DNA of 64,000 nucleotides from Candidatus Flexicrinis affinis (GTDB taxonomy: Bacteria; Chloroflexota; Anaerolineae; Aggregatilineales; Phototrophicaceae), in contig JADJWE010000001.1 of the NCBI GenBank assembly GCA_016716525.1, positions 496,001 to 560,000 on the forward strand, given 5' to 3'. Every line of letters starts with the position of its first letter. Within the stretch, counting starts at the first letter, position 1. The position numbers and the translations under genes are program-made. Positions 40,652 through 49,481 of this stretch are shown here, one piece after another. The notes under the pieces were generated by a model, which saw only the letters and a program-made list of their open reading frames with translations, searched no databases and was not told where the DNA came from.

Positions 40652-40869
40652 ACGATGACGAGCTTTGGAAGCCCGATCGCGTCGAAGCCCTCTATCAACG
40701 CTTGGCCGATACCGTCCGCGCACGCATGGAAGGCACGATCCGCCGGGAGTCTGAAGAGGATATGTGCATGTTCGATACCTTGTTTGAAGACGTTCTGCGT
40801 AACGAGAACGTCGGCCTGAGCCGCGCCGAACGCGAACGCCTCTATCTTCTCCTTCTCAATACGCTGTAA
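40648..40869 (+). CDS. Small acidic protein coupled to the response regulator
   Basis: 73 residues, unrecognised. Mostly helical (RVEALYQRLADTVRARMEGTIRRESEEDMCMFDTLFEDVLR). Starts in an ATGA overlap with the regulator and its stop shares a base with the following glycosyltransferase ATG (TAATG), so it is clearly part of one translated chain. It might be an accessory of the two-component system or of the transferase. Confidence 0.65.
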   Translation: MNDDELWKPDRVEALYQRLADTVRARMEGTIRRESEEDMCMFDTLFEDVLRNENVGLSRAERERLYLLLLNTL

Positions 40870-42161
40870 TGGGGCAGCTGCCCTTGCTTACCCTACTGGC
40901 AATCGGATCGCGCGGCGACGTACAGCCGATCGTCGCGCTTGGGCGCGGGCTGCTTGATGCCGGATATCGAGTTCGCGTCGTCACGCTCGAGAGCTTCGAA
41001 CCGATGGTGCGCGGGCAGGGGCTGGACTTCTTCCCGATCCCGGGCGACGCCGAAGCATTGACGCGCGAGATGATGGTCAATCAGATGCAGGGCAAGGGAC
41101 TTCGTCTTCTGACCATGTTCCGCGGGATCATGCGCACGTTCGGCGCGTTGGCATCGCAGTACGAGCGCACGTTTGCGTCCCCTGACTTGCGTGACTCTAC
41201 GGCGATTCTGAGCCAACTGCCGGGCGGCCTCTATGGCTACGACCTCGCCGAAAGTCTGGGCGTGCCGTATATCGCGCTGTCGGTGATCCCTCAGGAAATA
41301 ACCGGGGCATGGCCGCTTGCGCTGCTGCCGATGCAGGCGTCCTTTGGCGCGTGGTACAACCGCCTGACGTATCGCCTCGGACAGCAGCTTGCGTGGCACC
41401 CGTTCCGGCGGTCCATCAATCGCTTTCGCCGTACACTCGGGCTGCCGCCGGCGTCCTTCTGGTGGGGCAATATGCGCCGTATGAGTTGCGAGCGAGTGCC
41501 GGTGGTGCAAGGATTTAGCGCGCACGTCATTCCTCAGCAGCCGGACTGGGGCAGTCACGTTCATACTACGGGCTACTGGACGCTGGACGAACACGACTGG
41601 CAGCCGTCGAAAGAATTGCTCGCCTTTCTGGAGTCGGGTAATGCTCCCGTGTTCATTGGATTCGGAAGCATGCCGGTCGCGGATCCGCAAAAGACCACCG
41701 CGCTGATCTTGGACGCGCTGGCGCGCTCCGGGCAGCGTGGCGTCCTCCATGCCGGTTGGGCGAATCTCGGTACGGCAGCCTTGCCTGACACGGTGTTTGG
41801 GCTTTCCTACGCCCCCTACGCGTGGCTCTTTCCGCGCATGGCGGCCATCGTGCATCACGGCGGGTCCGGGACGACAGGTTTGGCGCTGCGATCGGGGTCG
41901 CCCTCGCTGGTGATCCCCTTCACCGCCGATCAGCCATTCTGGGGCCGGCGCACGTATGCACTTGGTGTCGGCCCGGCTCCGATTCCGATTGCGACACTCA
42001 CCGCTGAGAATCTCGCAGCGGCCATCAGCGTGATGGTTCACGACAGTGCGATGAAAGCGCGCGCGATCGCGCTGCGAGACGCCATGTCGGGGGAAGATGG
42101 CGTTCAGTCTGCTGTGGACGTGATTCAAGCGGAGCTTTCCGAGCGCCGCACCATGCGCTGA
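40869..42161 (+). CDS. MGT/UGT-type glycosyltransferase (GT1), second copy
   Basis: 430 residues, the same architecture as the gene at 36542: LLAIGSRGDVQPIVALGRGLLDAGYRV and the donor site FIGFGSM...HHGGSGTTGLALRSGSPSLVIPFTADQPFWG. Clear paralogue of the first copy (shared RYLxW-free GT-B blocks, FGSMP, HHGGSGTT). The operon hydrolase-GT-kinase-regulator-small protein-GT suggests regulated glycosylation of a lipid or toxin. Confidence 0.9.
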   Translation: MGQLPLLTLLAIGSRGDVQPIVALGRGLLDAGYRVRVVTLESFEPMVRGQGLDFFPIPGDAEALTREMMVNQMQGKGLRLLTMFRGIMRTFGALASQYERTFASPDLRDSTAILSQLPGGLYGYDLAESLGVPYIALSVIPQEITGAWPLALLPMQASFGAWYNRLTYRLGQQLAWHPFRRSINRFRRTLGLPPASFWWGNMRRMSCERVPVVQGFSAHVIPQQPDWGSHVHTTGYWTLDEHDWQPSKELLAFLESGNAPVFIGFGSMPVADPQKTTALILDALARSGQRGVLHAGWANLGTAALPDTVFGLSYAPYAWLFPRMAAIVHHGGSGTTGLALRSGSPSLVIPFTADQPFWGRRTYALGVGPAPIPIATLTAENLAAAISVMVHDSAMKARAIALRDAMSGEDGVQSAVDVIQAELSERRTMR

Positions 42162-42396
42162 GATCCTCAACGCCGCGGCAGGGTTCGGTGCCCGGCCTAG
42201 ATGCCATTTCATCTCGTACTGGCGTGCCCCCGGGAAGAACCGGGTGTGAGCGCTTCAGCCGGACCTATCGCGAGGAAGTGCTAGACATGCATCTATTACA
42301 CTCGCTCAAGGAGGTTCGCCAACTGACTGACTCATGAATCGCCCGTTACAATCACAACCGACCGGATGACGCACTCAATGGATTGCCCCTTGCTTG

Positions 42397-42620
42397 TTAC
42401 GCCGCATCGGCCACGGTAGATTCCACTTCTGACCGGTTGCAAAGACGGGGTAGTGACCACCAGTCGTCCTTCGGGTAACTGGCGGGAATGCCCGGGCATG
42501 TTGGCGGGCGGCGGGCATCCGCAGCCCGCGTAGCGTTCGCTCCAATGGCTCTTTCCGAGCGAAGAAGCGCAAGGCTGTGTCCGTTGCCGTCGGTCAACGA
42601 ACCGACAAAGGCCGCGGGCG
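42397..42620 (-). pseudogene. RHS-derived relic A (upstream of the APH gene)
   Basis: On the minus strand, in-frame residues read FVGSLTDGNGH...LLRSERAIGANATRAADARRP. The start resembles the RHS/YD-repeat core 'FTGE-x-TD-x-NGL-x-YLRARY', and the whole piece aligns with relic B at 43.8 kb. No start or complete domain exists. The rest of the 676-base gap 42162-42837 shows no gene, only the weak GC-rich remnant sequence. Confidence 0.4.
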
Positions 42621-42837
42621 CCTTCGACTCGGCGTGATGAGCCGCGCGATGTCCTGCAGATCGGCAGACAACTCTTGAATTGCGTCGGAGAGGTTCACAC
42701 GAGATACTCCCCACTGAAGATCGAATGCTTGTATTTCAGCGGATTGTCACGCAATGACTCGAACTTACCCGCTTCGTCACCCTAAATCGATAGATCACCG
42801 AGGGTGCCGAACGACAACAGATCGTAGTGCTTGACCT

Positions 42838-43668
42838 ATGGACGAAAACCTGAATCACTACCTGTCACGGTGGAAATTGTCCGATCCGCAGCTGCTGGCG
42901 CAGACCCCGACTAGCCACGTCTATACGGTCACCCGCGCGGGGGATACTCTCGTCCTGAAGCTGCTGACCGAATACGGCTGGGAAGAACAGCGCGGCGCGG
43001 CGGCGCTGCGTCATTACGATGGGCATGGGGCGGTGCGGCTGTATGCGGCGGATGAGCACGCCCAACTGCTCGAATATGCGAGTGGCGACGACCTGATTTC
43101 GCTGGTCGAGCGCGGCGATGATACGGGCGCGACGCGCATCATCGCGGAGGTGCTGAACCAGCTTCACGGTGTGGCACAGGGCAAGCCGGCTGATGGCGTC
43201 TTTCCGCTAAAAGACTGGTTTCGGTCGTTATTCGCCAGAGCGGCGTCGGAGGATAACTCGATTTTCGCGCGGGCAGTGCCGGTTGCCGAGCGTCTGCTCA
43301 ACGCACCGCGCGACGTGCGCGTACTGCACGGCGACGTTCACCACGGCAACATTCGCCAGAGCGCGCGCGGTTGGCTCGCGTTCGACCCGAAGGGGCTGGT
43401 CGGCGAACGCACGTATGACTGTGCCAATACGCTCTGTAACCCGTTTCGCGGACAGCCGGGTTACGACCCGCTCGTTCACAATGAGCAGCGATTGCTGACC
43501 AACGCGGGTATTCTGGCGGACACGCTCGGCATTGAGTTTCGGCGCGTGCTTGCGTTCACGTATGCCTACGCGTGTTTGAGCGCGAGCTGGTCGCTGGACG
43601 CTCGCGCGGAATCGCATGCGCGATGGGCGTTGAATATTGCCCAGATTATCGAGCCGCACCTCGACTAG
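42838..43668 (+). CDS. APH(6)-like (streptomycin-kinase-type) phosphotransferase
   Basis: 276 residues. Protein-kinase-like APH fold: catalytic loop VLHGDVHHGNIRQ, metal-binding WLAFDPKGLVGERTYDCA, which is the variant typical of APH(6)/StrB-like enzymes. LVLKLL in the N-lobe carries the ATP-binding Lys. Homologues phosphorylate streptomycin or unknown small molecules, so resistance is not assured. No ribosome site is obvious. It is flanked on both sides by RHS-like relics, suggesting acquisition. Confidence 0.85.
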   Translation: MDENLNHYLSRWKLSDPQLLAQTPTSHVYTVTRAGDTLVLKLLTEYGWEEQRGAAALRHYDGHGAVRLYAADEHAQLLEYASGDDLISLVERGDDTGATRIIAEVLNQLHGVAQGKPADGVFPLKDWFRSLFARAASEDNSIFARAVPVAERLLNAPRDVRVLHGDVHHGNIRQSARGWLAFDPKGLVGERTYDCANTLCNPFRGQPGYDPLVHNEQRLLTNAGILADTLGIEFRRVLAFTYAYACLSASWSLDARAESHARWALNIAQIIEPHLD

Positions 43669-43714
43669 TCAACGTCAAGTAGCGGGTACCTCGGACGTAC
43701 ATCGCTGATGATTC

Positions 43715-43840
43715 ACACTTGGCCCGAGGGCGCCGGGCCGCCTCACCCCGCGTCGCGTATGTTCCGGTGCCTCTCTCGGAGTGGAGAAAAGAGTGTCCGC
43801 GTTGGCTGCCATCGGTCAGCTCGCCGGTGAAGTCGTGGGG
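43715..43840 (-). pseudogene. RHS-derived relic B (downstream of the APH gene)
   Basis: Minus-strand reading DFTGELTDGSQRGH...LHSERGTGTYATRGEAARRP aligns with relic A. Bases 43807-43835 match 53820-53848 (relic C) at 27 of 29 positions. The FTGELTDG block is the hallmark of RHS cores. The surrounding 406-base gap 43669-44074 holds nothing else. Confidence 0.5.
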
Positions 43841-44074
43841 GACGCCAGCGGGCGATTGGCTGGGATACTCGCCGCTTGACGCGAGCTCTTGGCGGTCCTT
43901 AATGCGTTCGTGCACATTGAGTTGAAGCACGCCTACCATCGCGCGGCTTTGAGGCGTCGGACCGCTGATTCGCACATCCGGCACAAGGCGAAAACGGACT
44001 GTCCGCTGTAATGCCCGACGAGGGTATGACGTATCGCAGTCAGTCGACGCGCGCGGTTTTCTGCGGCAAGGCAA

Positions 44075-44422
44075 TTACTCGAACGTCTCGCCCGATGGCC
44101 CCGCGAGTGCTCGCTTCAATGCGTCCATGTAGTGCGCCCGCATCCGATAACTCACTTCGGCATCGGGCGCCAGCCCTTCTGCTGCATGCGTGACCCGCGG
44201 GTACACGGCCAGTTCGGTGGGGACGTCAGCCGCCATCAGGCGCTGAGCGTAGGTAATGATCTCATCCCGGAACAGATCAAGGGTACCGACACGCAGGTAA
44301 GTCGGAGGCATGGCGCTGACATCTGTCGCGCGTGCCGCCGCGGCGTAGGGCGATACGTCCGTTCCATTGTGATTGCCGAGGTAGAGTCCCCAAGCGTACA
44401 AGGACACCTTGCGGTAGATCAT
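44075..44422 (-). pseudogene. Truncated alpha/beta-hydrolase-3 (HSL-type) fragment
   Basis: 115 residues matching only the C-terminal third of hormone-sensitive-lipase-like hydrolases: VSPYAAAARATDVSAMPPTYLRVGTLDLFRDE (catalytic Asp) and VPTELAVYPRVTHAAEG (catalytic His, GAxH degraded to VTHA). The HGGG oxyanion and GxSxG nucleophile regions are absent; an in-frame stop lies 14 codons upstream. Remnant of a gene, not functional as a hydrolase. Upstream 44423-44738 shows nothing recognisable. Confidence 0.75.
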
Positions 44423-44738
44423 CTCGGCGCTGGTGCAGGGATCGCTGAAGGGTTAGATACGAGAAACCCTCGGCTGCGATGATTTGCGTGTGCCGGCGTG
44501 ACGCAACGTTTTGAGACATCGTCGCGTGGCCGTTTGGGCGTGTTGTGATCGGGCTGCTCCGCGCCTTACGGTACATCCGGGCGATTCAAGGTGCGCTGAT
44601 TCGGATGCGTCATGCAGCACATGAATCCCAGTTGGACCCGGCACGCGCGCACAGCCGGTCGCCGCTTCGCGCATCGAAGATCGTCACAGGTAACTGAAGC
44701 GCGTTTCACACGCGATCGCAGAGCTGTGATCCACTTCA

Positions 44739-44766
44739 TTGCGTACAACATACGGCTTGCTATACT
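44739..44766 (+). promoter_or_regulatory. Promoter of the LAL regulator, probably leaderless
   Basis: TTGCGT (44739-44744), 16-base spacer, TATACT (44761-44766). The predicted start point about 7 bases on falls at the A of ATG 44773, so the mRNA probably has no leader; no ribosome site is seen. Confidence 0.55.
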
Positions 44767-44772
44767 CGCACG

Positions 44773-47460
44773 ATGCTCGCGCCCATCGTCGCCACCAAGC
44801 TGTTCATTCCACCGCCGCGAGCGAAGGATGTCTTCCGTCACGATCTGATCCAGGTTATGGGCGGGGGGCAAGACCGAAAACTGACCTTGATCTCCGCTCC
44901 TGCCGGCTATGGCAAGACGACGCTGGCAAGCGCATGGATCGCTCAGAGCCAAATCAAGGTGGCTTGGTACTCGATCGATGTCGCGGACAACGATCCTGTA
45001 CGATTCTGGGATTATGCTATCGCGGCGATCCGGACCGCGTTTCCGGGAACGGGCGAGCAGACGCTCACGCTCCTCCACGAACCGCAGCCGCTGCCGATCG
45101 AAACGATTCTATCGACGCTGATCAACGAGCTCTCGGCACTTCCTGATTCAGTTGCGTTGGTCCTCGACGATTATCACGTCATCCAATCGTCGGACGTTCA
45201 TGACGGGCTCGCGTTTCTGGTCGAGCACATGCCGTCGCAGCTCCGGCTCGTGATGACGACCCGAATCGATCCCCCGCTTCCGCTCTCGCGCATGCGCGTT
45301 CGCGGCGACCTGCTCGAAATACGGAGCGCCGATTTGCGCTTTCCGCCACCGCAGATCGCGCACTTCTTCACGAATGTCATGGGGCTGACGCTCTCAGCTG
45401 AGGACATTGCGGCGCTGGATACGCGTGTCGAAGGGTGGATCGCCGGACTGCAGTTGGCCGGTCTCGCTTTGCAAGGGAAGAGCAACCCGGCGGAATTCAT
45501 CGCTTCGTTTGCCGGGGATCATCACTATGTGCTGGACTATCTGGGCGACGAGCTCCTTGATCAGATGCCGGATGCAATGCAGCAGTTCTTGCTGCAAACC
45601 AGCGTCCTTGAGCGGATGAACGCCGAGCTTTGCAACACCATTCTCAACGTCGCAGACAGCCGGGCTGTGCTGGATCACCTAGAGCGCAACCACTTCTTCG
45701 TCGTCGCGCTTGACGACAAGCGTCAATGGTATCGCTACCATCGCCTGTTTGGGGACTTCCTTCGTCACCGACTGGGGTTGAAGTATCCGGACCGCGTGAA
45801 CGAACTGCACCAAAGGGCTTCCCAGTGGTTTGAGCAGAACGGCCTTCTGTCGGAGGCCATTGACCATGCGCTCGCGGCGCGCGACCACAGCCGGGCGGCC
45901 GCGCTAATTCAGGGGATTGCCGAGCTGCTCATCTGGCAGCGTGCCGAGCACAATACGCTGCTTGGCTGGTTGAAGGCGCTGCCGGACAGCGTCCTTCAAA
46001 AATATCCGCGTCTCTGTCTGTATCACGCGTGGGTACTCTATCTGACAAACCAGATGAGCGCAGCCGAACAGCGCATCCGGGATGCCGAGACTGCGTTGAG
46101 TCTCACGCCCGGCAATCAGGATCCGACGACCGCGGGGATGTTGGCTGCAATCCACAGCACGTTGACCGCCGTGCGCCATCGGTTTCCGGCGACGCTCACG
46201 CTGGCCCGGCAAGCCTTGGAACTCCTGCCAGAAGAGGCGGTCAGTTGGCGCTGCATGGCGGCGATCAATCTGGGCGTGACATGTGCGTACATTGGAGACG
46301 TTCAGGAGGCGACGGACGTCCTCTCGTATGCGATGGAGCTGAGTCAGGAAGTCGGCAGCGCCTTCGCGATGGTGTCTGCATTCTGGCATCTATCGTCACT
46401 GCAGTTGTCGCAACTGACGCTGCGTGCCGCCGAGAAAACCTGCCAGCAGCTAGAGAATGCGGCCCGCCTGCCGGGGTTGCAGCGTTTCCCAACCGCTGGT
46501 TATATGGTGCTGTTGTTGGGAGAGATCCATATCGAGCGCAACGAGCTTGTCGCAGCAGAGAAGTATCTGCAGGAGAGCGCTGAACAGATCAATCCGGAAA
46601 GCTTCCCGATGGCGCTGCTGCGGGCTTACGTGGGACTGTCGCGCCTCAAGACGCTGCAAGGCGATCTGGTAGGTGCGGGGGAGTTCTGGGAACTTGCGGA
46701 GCAGCTGGAACGGATGAGCAAGCTGCAAGGGCGCTCGACACAGCTCTCGATTGCGCGGGCGCGCCGGTTGCTTGAGCAGGGCGATTATTCCGCGCTCGAC
46801 AAATGGGCGGCGGAAAACCAGTTGGGAGCCGATGACGCGATCGGTTACGACCGCGAAGGCTACTATCTGATGCTGGCGCGGTTGTATAGCGCCGTTGGGA
46901 CGAAGATTGACAGCGCGCTTCATCTTCTGGAGCGACTGGTCAAGCAGGCCGAGGGCAGTCGACGTGCCGGAAGCATGATCCGCGCGCTTGTCTTGCAGGC
47001 TGTTGCGTACGATATCGCCAACGACCGTCAGAGCGCGGTGGAGTCGCTCGTGCGCGCATTGGTGCTTGCAGAACCCGACCAACCAGTTCGTGTCTTCGTC
47101 GATGAAGGACCATCTGTCGCACGGCTGTTGGAGGCGGTTATCGATTTGCAGCGGAACGGGCGTCTTCAGCCGTCTGTCTCGACCGATTACATATCGCGGT
47201 TGCTTGCGGCGACGGCGAAACGAAGCCAGCCACCAGCAGTGTCCCGTCGTCCGGTGGGGCACGTGCACGACGCGCTCAGCCTGCGCGAGGTGGAAGTGCT
47301 GCGCTTGCTGGCGGACGGACTAGACAGTAACGAAGTTGCGGAACGTCTCGTAATCGCTGTTGACACGGCGCGCAAACACATCAAGAACATTTACAGCAAG
47401 CTGGGCGTGCACAGTCGTTGGGAAGCCCTAAAGCACGCCGAAACGCACAGGTTGCTCTAG
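44773..47460 (+). CDS. MalT-like LuxR-family ATPase regulator (LAL)
   Basis: 895 residues. N-terminal STAND-type ATPase: VATKLFIPPPR, Walker A SAPAGYGKTTLAS, Walker B VALVLDDYHVI, sensor VMTTRIDPPLPLSRMRV. A long helical TPR-like middle (~400-800), then a LuxR HTH (LSLREVEVLRLLADGLDSNEVAERLVIAVDTARKHIKNIYSKLGV). Such proteins activate genes after binding ATP and an inducer. A repeated palindrome lies just after this gene and again before the beta-lactamase-like gene, so it probably controls those neighbours. Confidence 0.92.
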   Translation: MLAPIVATKLFIPPPRAKDVFRHDLIQVMGGGQDRKLTLISAPAGYGKTTLASAWIAQSQIKVAWYSIDVADNDPVRFWDYAIAAIRTAFPGTGEQTLTLLHEPQPLPIETILSTLINELSALPDSVALVLDDYHVIQSSDVHDGLAFLVEHMPSQLRLVMTTRIDPPLPLSRMRVRGDLLEIRSADLRFPPPQIAHFFTNVMGLTLSAEDIAALDTRVEGWIAGLQLAGLALQGKSNPAEFIASFAGDHHYVLDYLGDELLDQMPDAMQQFLLQTSVLERMNAELCNTILNVADSRAVLDHLERNHFFVVALDDKRQWYRYHRLFGDFLRHRLGLKYPDRVNELHQRASQWFEQNGLLSEAIDHALAARDHSRAAALIQGIAELLIWQRAEHNTLLGWLKALPDSVLQKYPRLCLYHAWVLYLTNQMSAAEQRIRDAETALSLTPGNQDPTTAGMLAAIHSTLTAVRHRFPATLTLARQALELLPEEAVSWRCMAAINLGVTCAYIGDVQEATDVLSYAMELSQEVGSAFAMVSAFWHLSSLQLSQLTLRAAEKTCQQLENAARLPGLQRFPTAGYMVLLLGEIHIERNELVAAEKYLQESAEQINPESFPMALLRAYVGLSRLKTLQGDLVGAGEFWELAEQLERMSKLQGRSTQLSIARARRLLEQGDYSALDKWAAENQLGADDAIGYDREGYYLMLARLYSAVGTKIDSALHLLERLVKQAEGSRRAGSMIRALVLQAVAYDIANDRQSAVESLVRALVLAEPDQPVRVFVDEGPSVARLLEAVIDLQRNGRLQPSVSTDYISRLLAATAKRSQPPAVSRRPVGHVHDALSLREVEVLRLLADGLDSNEVAERLVIAVDTARKHIKNIYSKLGVHSRWEALKHAETHRLL

Positions 47461-47463
47461 CGA

Positions 47464-47496
47464 AATACCCAACGTGGGGTATGACACTACCCCACG
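47464..47496. promoter_or_regulatory. Operator repeat, copy 1 (CGTGGGGTA-N6-TACCCCACG)
   Basis: Bases 47473-47496 form a perfect 9-bp inverted repeat around TGACAC. The 31 bases 47464-47494 recur exactly at 49369-49399. It lies 61 bases before ATG 47557. Candidate binding site of the LAL regulator. Confidence 0.65.
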
Positions 47497-47556
47497 CCAG
47501 CGCGTACCCTGAGGTTGTTCAACTCGAATTGTTGTCCAATCGCAGGAGGCACTGCA

Positions 47557-48612
47557 ATGGCGATCGAACCCATCTCTACACAACAACGCAATCCCGTCAA
47601 CGCGGGCAGTCATGACGCCCCCGGCGCACGCGCAGCGCAGGCCGAGGCTCCTCAGACGGCGGTGCAAAAGCGGCGTCCATTTCGCTGGCTCGCCAGGCTT
47701 ATGGTCGTTGTGCTGGGTCTGATCGCGGTCGGAACCGTCTACGAAGCTTTGGCAGAGCGTGCCGACATCGGCGCCTATCCTCCGCCGGGCCAGATGGTCG
47801 ACGTCGGCGGATTCCGCATGCACATCCGCTGTATCGGCGCTGGCAGTCCGACGGTCGTCATCGACGCGGGCTTGGGCGATTGGTCCCTCGCATGGAGTGT
47901 GGTGCAGGCGCAGGAGGCGGCGACCACACGGGTTTGTGCGTACGATCGCGCCGGCATGGGGTACAGCGAAGCCGGTCCTCTGCCGCGCAGCGCGGAGCAG
48001 ATCGCCGCCGAACTGCATACCTTGCTGGAGCGGGCCGGCGTCGCGGGACCTTACGTGATGGTCGGTCACTCGTTGGGCGGGTTGCCCGTGCGTGTCTTTG
48101 TCCACACGTATCCAGCTGACGTCGCCGGCGTCGTGCTGATCGAATCGATGAGCCCTCGACAGATGGCCGAGCCGTCGGATGCGGCCGCACGTGAGGCTGT
48201 AGGAACCTCCGGCGGGAGCGCCGTTCCGTCGCTGCTGGCGCGCATCGGATTGGTGCGGTTGCTGGCCGACCCCTTCGGTTTTGTACGCGATCTACAGCCC
48301 GAGGCACGAGCTGCATTTATCGCTTTCTCTGTAACTCCGCGATCGGTCCAGGCGTGGGCAGACGAAGGCGCAGCGCTGCCGATGAGCCTTGCACAGGCGG
48401 GTTCGGTGACGTCCTTCGGGGACCTGCCGTTGACCGTCCTGACCGGGAGGCTAAACCAGCAGACGGGCTGGCAAGCGATGCAGGCTGAGTTGCTTCAGTT
48501 GTCGCCGAACAGCCAGCAGATCGTTGTGGAAAACAGCGGACACAACATCCAGATGGATCAACCCGAGGCCGCCGTCGAGGCGATTGTCAACATGGTCTCG
48601 CGGGTTCGATAA
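47557..48612 (+). CDS. Membrane-anchored alpha/beta hydrolase
   Basis: 351 residues from ATG 47557 (AGGAGG 7 bases upstream). A cytoplasmic ~45-residue Ala/Pro-rich start, one transmembrane helix (~50-70), then an alpha/beta hydrolase with nucleophile elbow VGHSLGGLP, AYDRAGMGYSE, and catalytic His in ENSGHNIQMDQPEAV. Resembles proline-iminopeptidase/haloalkane-dehalogenase-like hydrolases. The upstream palindrome puts it under likely LAL control. Confidence 0.88.
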   Translation: MAIEPISTQQRNPVNAGSHDAPGARAAQAEAPQTAVQKRRPFRWLARLMVVVLGLIAVGTVYEALAERADIGAYPPPGQMVDVGGFRMHIRCIGAGSPTVVIDAGLGDWSLAWSVVQAQEAATTRVCAYDRAGMGYSEAGPLPRSAEQIAAELHTLLERAGVAGPYVMVGHSLGGLPVRVFVHTYPADVAGVVLIESMSPRQMAEPSDAAAREAVGTSGGSAVPSLLARIGLVRLLADPFGFVRDLQPEARAAFIAFSVTPRSVQAWADEGAALPMSLAQAGSVTSFGDLPLTVLTGRLNQQTGWQAMQAELLQLSPNSQQIVVENSGHNIQMDQPEAAVEAIVNMVSRVR

Positions 48613-48721
48613 CCGCTCGCAAGACCGCGGCGTGCGCGAGGCAAGGTATAGAGTGCTGTGCCTCGCGCACTCTCCTCCAACATCTGACCGCCCGAATACG
48701 ACAACATACACGAGGTGTGCA

Positions 48722-49417
48722 ATGGCACTGGCAACATGGTGGGCTTCTGATCCCCTGCTCCAACTCGCTCCGCTACCGGGCTTTCAGGTCGCGCTGGCCG
48801 GCGATGACGAACACTTGGCCGCCCTCAATCGCATTTCCGTAGCGAACGTGAAGCAGCGCCGGCGCGCCGGTCACGTTCCGTATCTGGGGGTGGTGGGTAC
48901 AACGGCGGTGACCTATGGCTGGATGGCGACACGCGAGGCCTCCATCGGCGAGCTGGACCTCACGTTCTCCGTCGCCCCGGGCGATCGCTATCTATGGGAC
49001 TTCGCCACCCTGTCCGACTGGCAAGGACACGGGTTGTACCCGCGGCTGTTGAACGCGATCGTGCAGATGGAGCATGCCGAACGGTTCTGGATTCTTCATG
49101 CCCCGGAGAACCTGCCATCGGGGGCGGGAATCAAGAAAGCGGGCTTTCAGGCGGTAGGGCAGCTTTCGTTCCAACGCGACAACAGCCTCGGACTGATTCC
49201 GCTAGGCGACCCCGACCGCGCACGCATCGGTGCGGCCGTGCTGGGTGTCCCGCTGATTGCGACGAGCTTGAGCCCGTGCTGGCGCTGTGTCGAACGCGTG
49301 GTCTGCACATGTCAACGCGATCCCGAACGCTGCTCGTGTGCGGTTCAGGTCCGATCTTTCCCCACGACAATACCCAACGTGGGGTATGACACTACCCCAT
49401 CTCCCCGACTACCGTAG
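48722..49417 (+). CDS. GNAT-like protein with Cys-rich tail
   Basis: 231 residues from ATG 48722 (GAGGTG upstream). Residues ~60-165 look like a GNAT acyltransferase (LDLTFSVAPGDRYLWDFATLSDWQGHGLYPRLLNAI, with QGHG as the acetyl-CoA loop; IKKAGFQAVGQLSF). The tail carries CWRC, CTC and CSC clusters that could bind zinc. Its last ~15 codons run through the operator repeat at 49369, so coding and regulatory sequence overlap. Specific substrate unknown. Confidence 0.7.
   Translation: MALATWWASDPLLQLAPLPGFQVALAGDDEHLAALNRISVANVKQRRRAGHVPYLGVVGTTAVTYGWMATREASIGELDLTFSVAPGDRYLWDFATLSDWQGHGLYPRLLNAIVQMEHAERFWILHAPENLPSGAGIKKAGFQAVGQLSFQRDNSLGLIPLGDPDRARIGAAVLGVPLIATSLSPCWRCVERVVCTCQRDPERCSCAVQVRSFPTTIPNVGYDTTPSPRLP
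49369..49399. promoter_or_regulatory. Operator repeat, copy 2 (TGGGGTA-N6-TACCCCA)
   Basis: Exact 31-base copy of 47464-47494; here the inverted repeat is 7 bp because the right flank differs. It lies 83 bases before ATG 49482, inside the 3' end of the GNAT-like gene. Confidence 0.65.
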
Positions 49418-49481
49418 GGATAGTCACAACGCAGACGATCGCGACGACCCCATTCACAGCAGTTAGATGGACGAGGCAGCG

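Noticed and set aside
42162..44074. Small frames around the APH gene as real proteins
   Set aside because: They only contain fragments of RHS-like sequence and low-complexity stretches, with no start signals.
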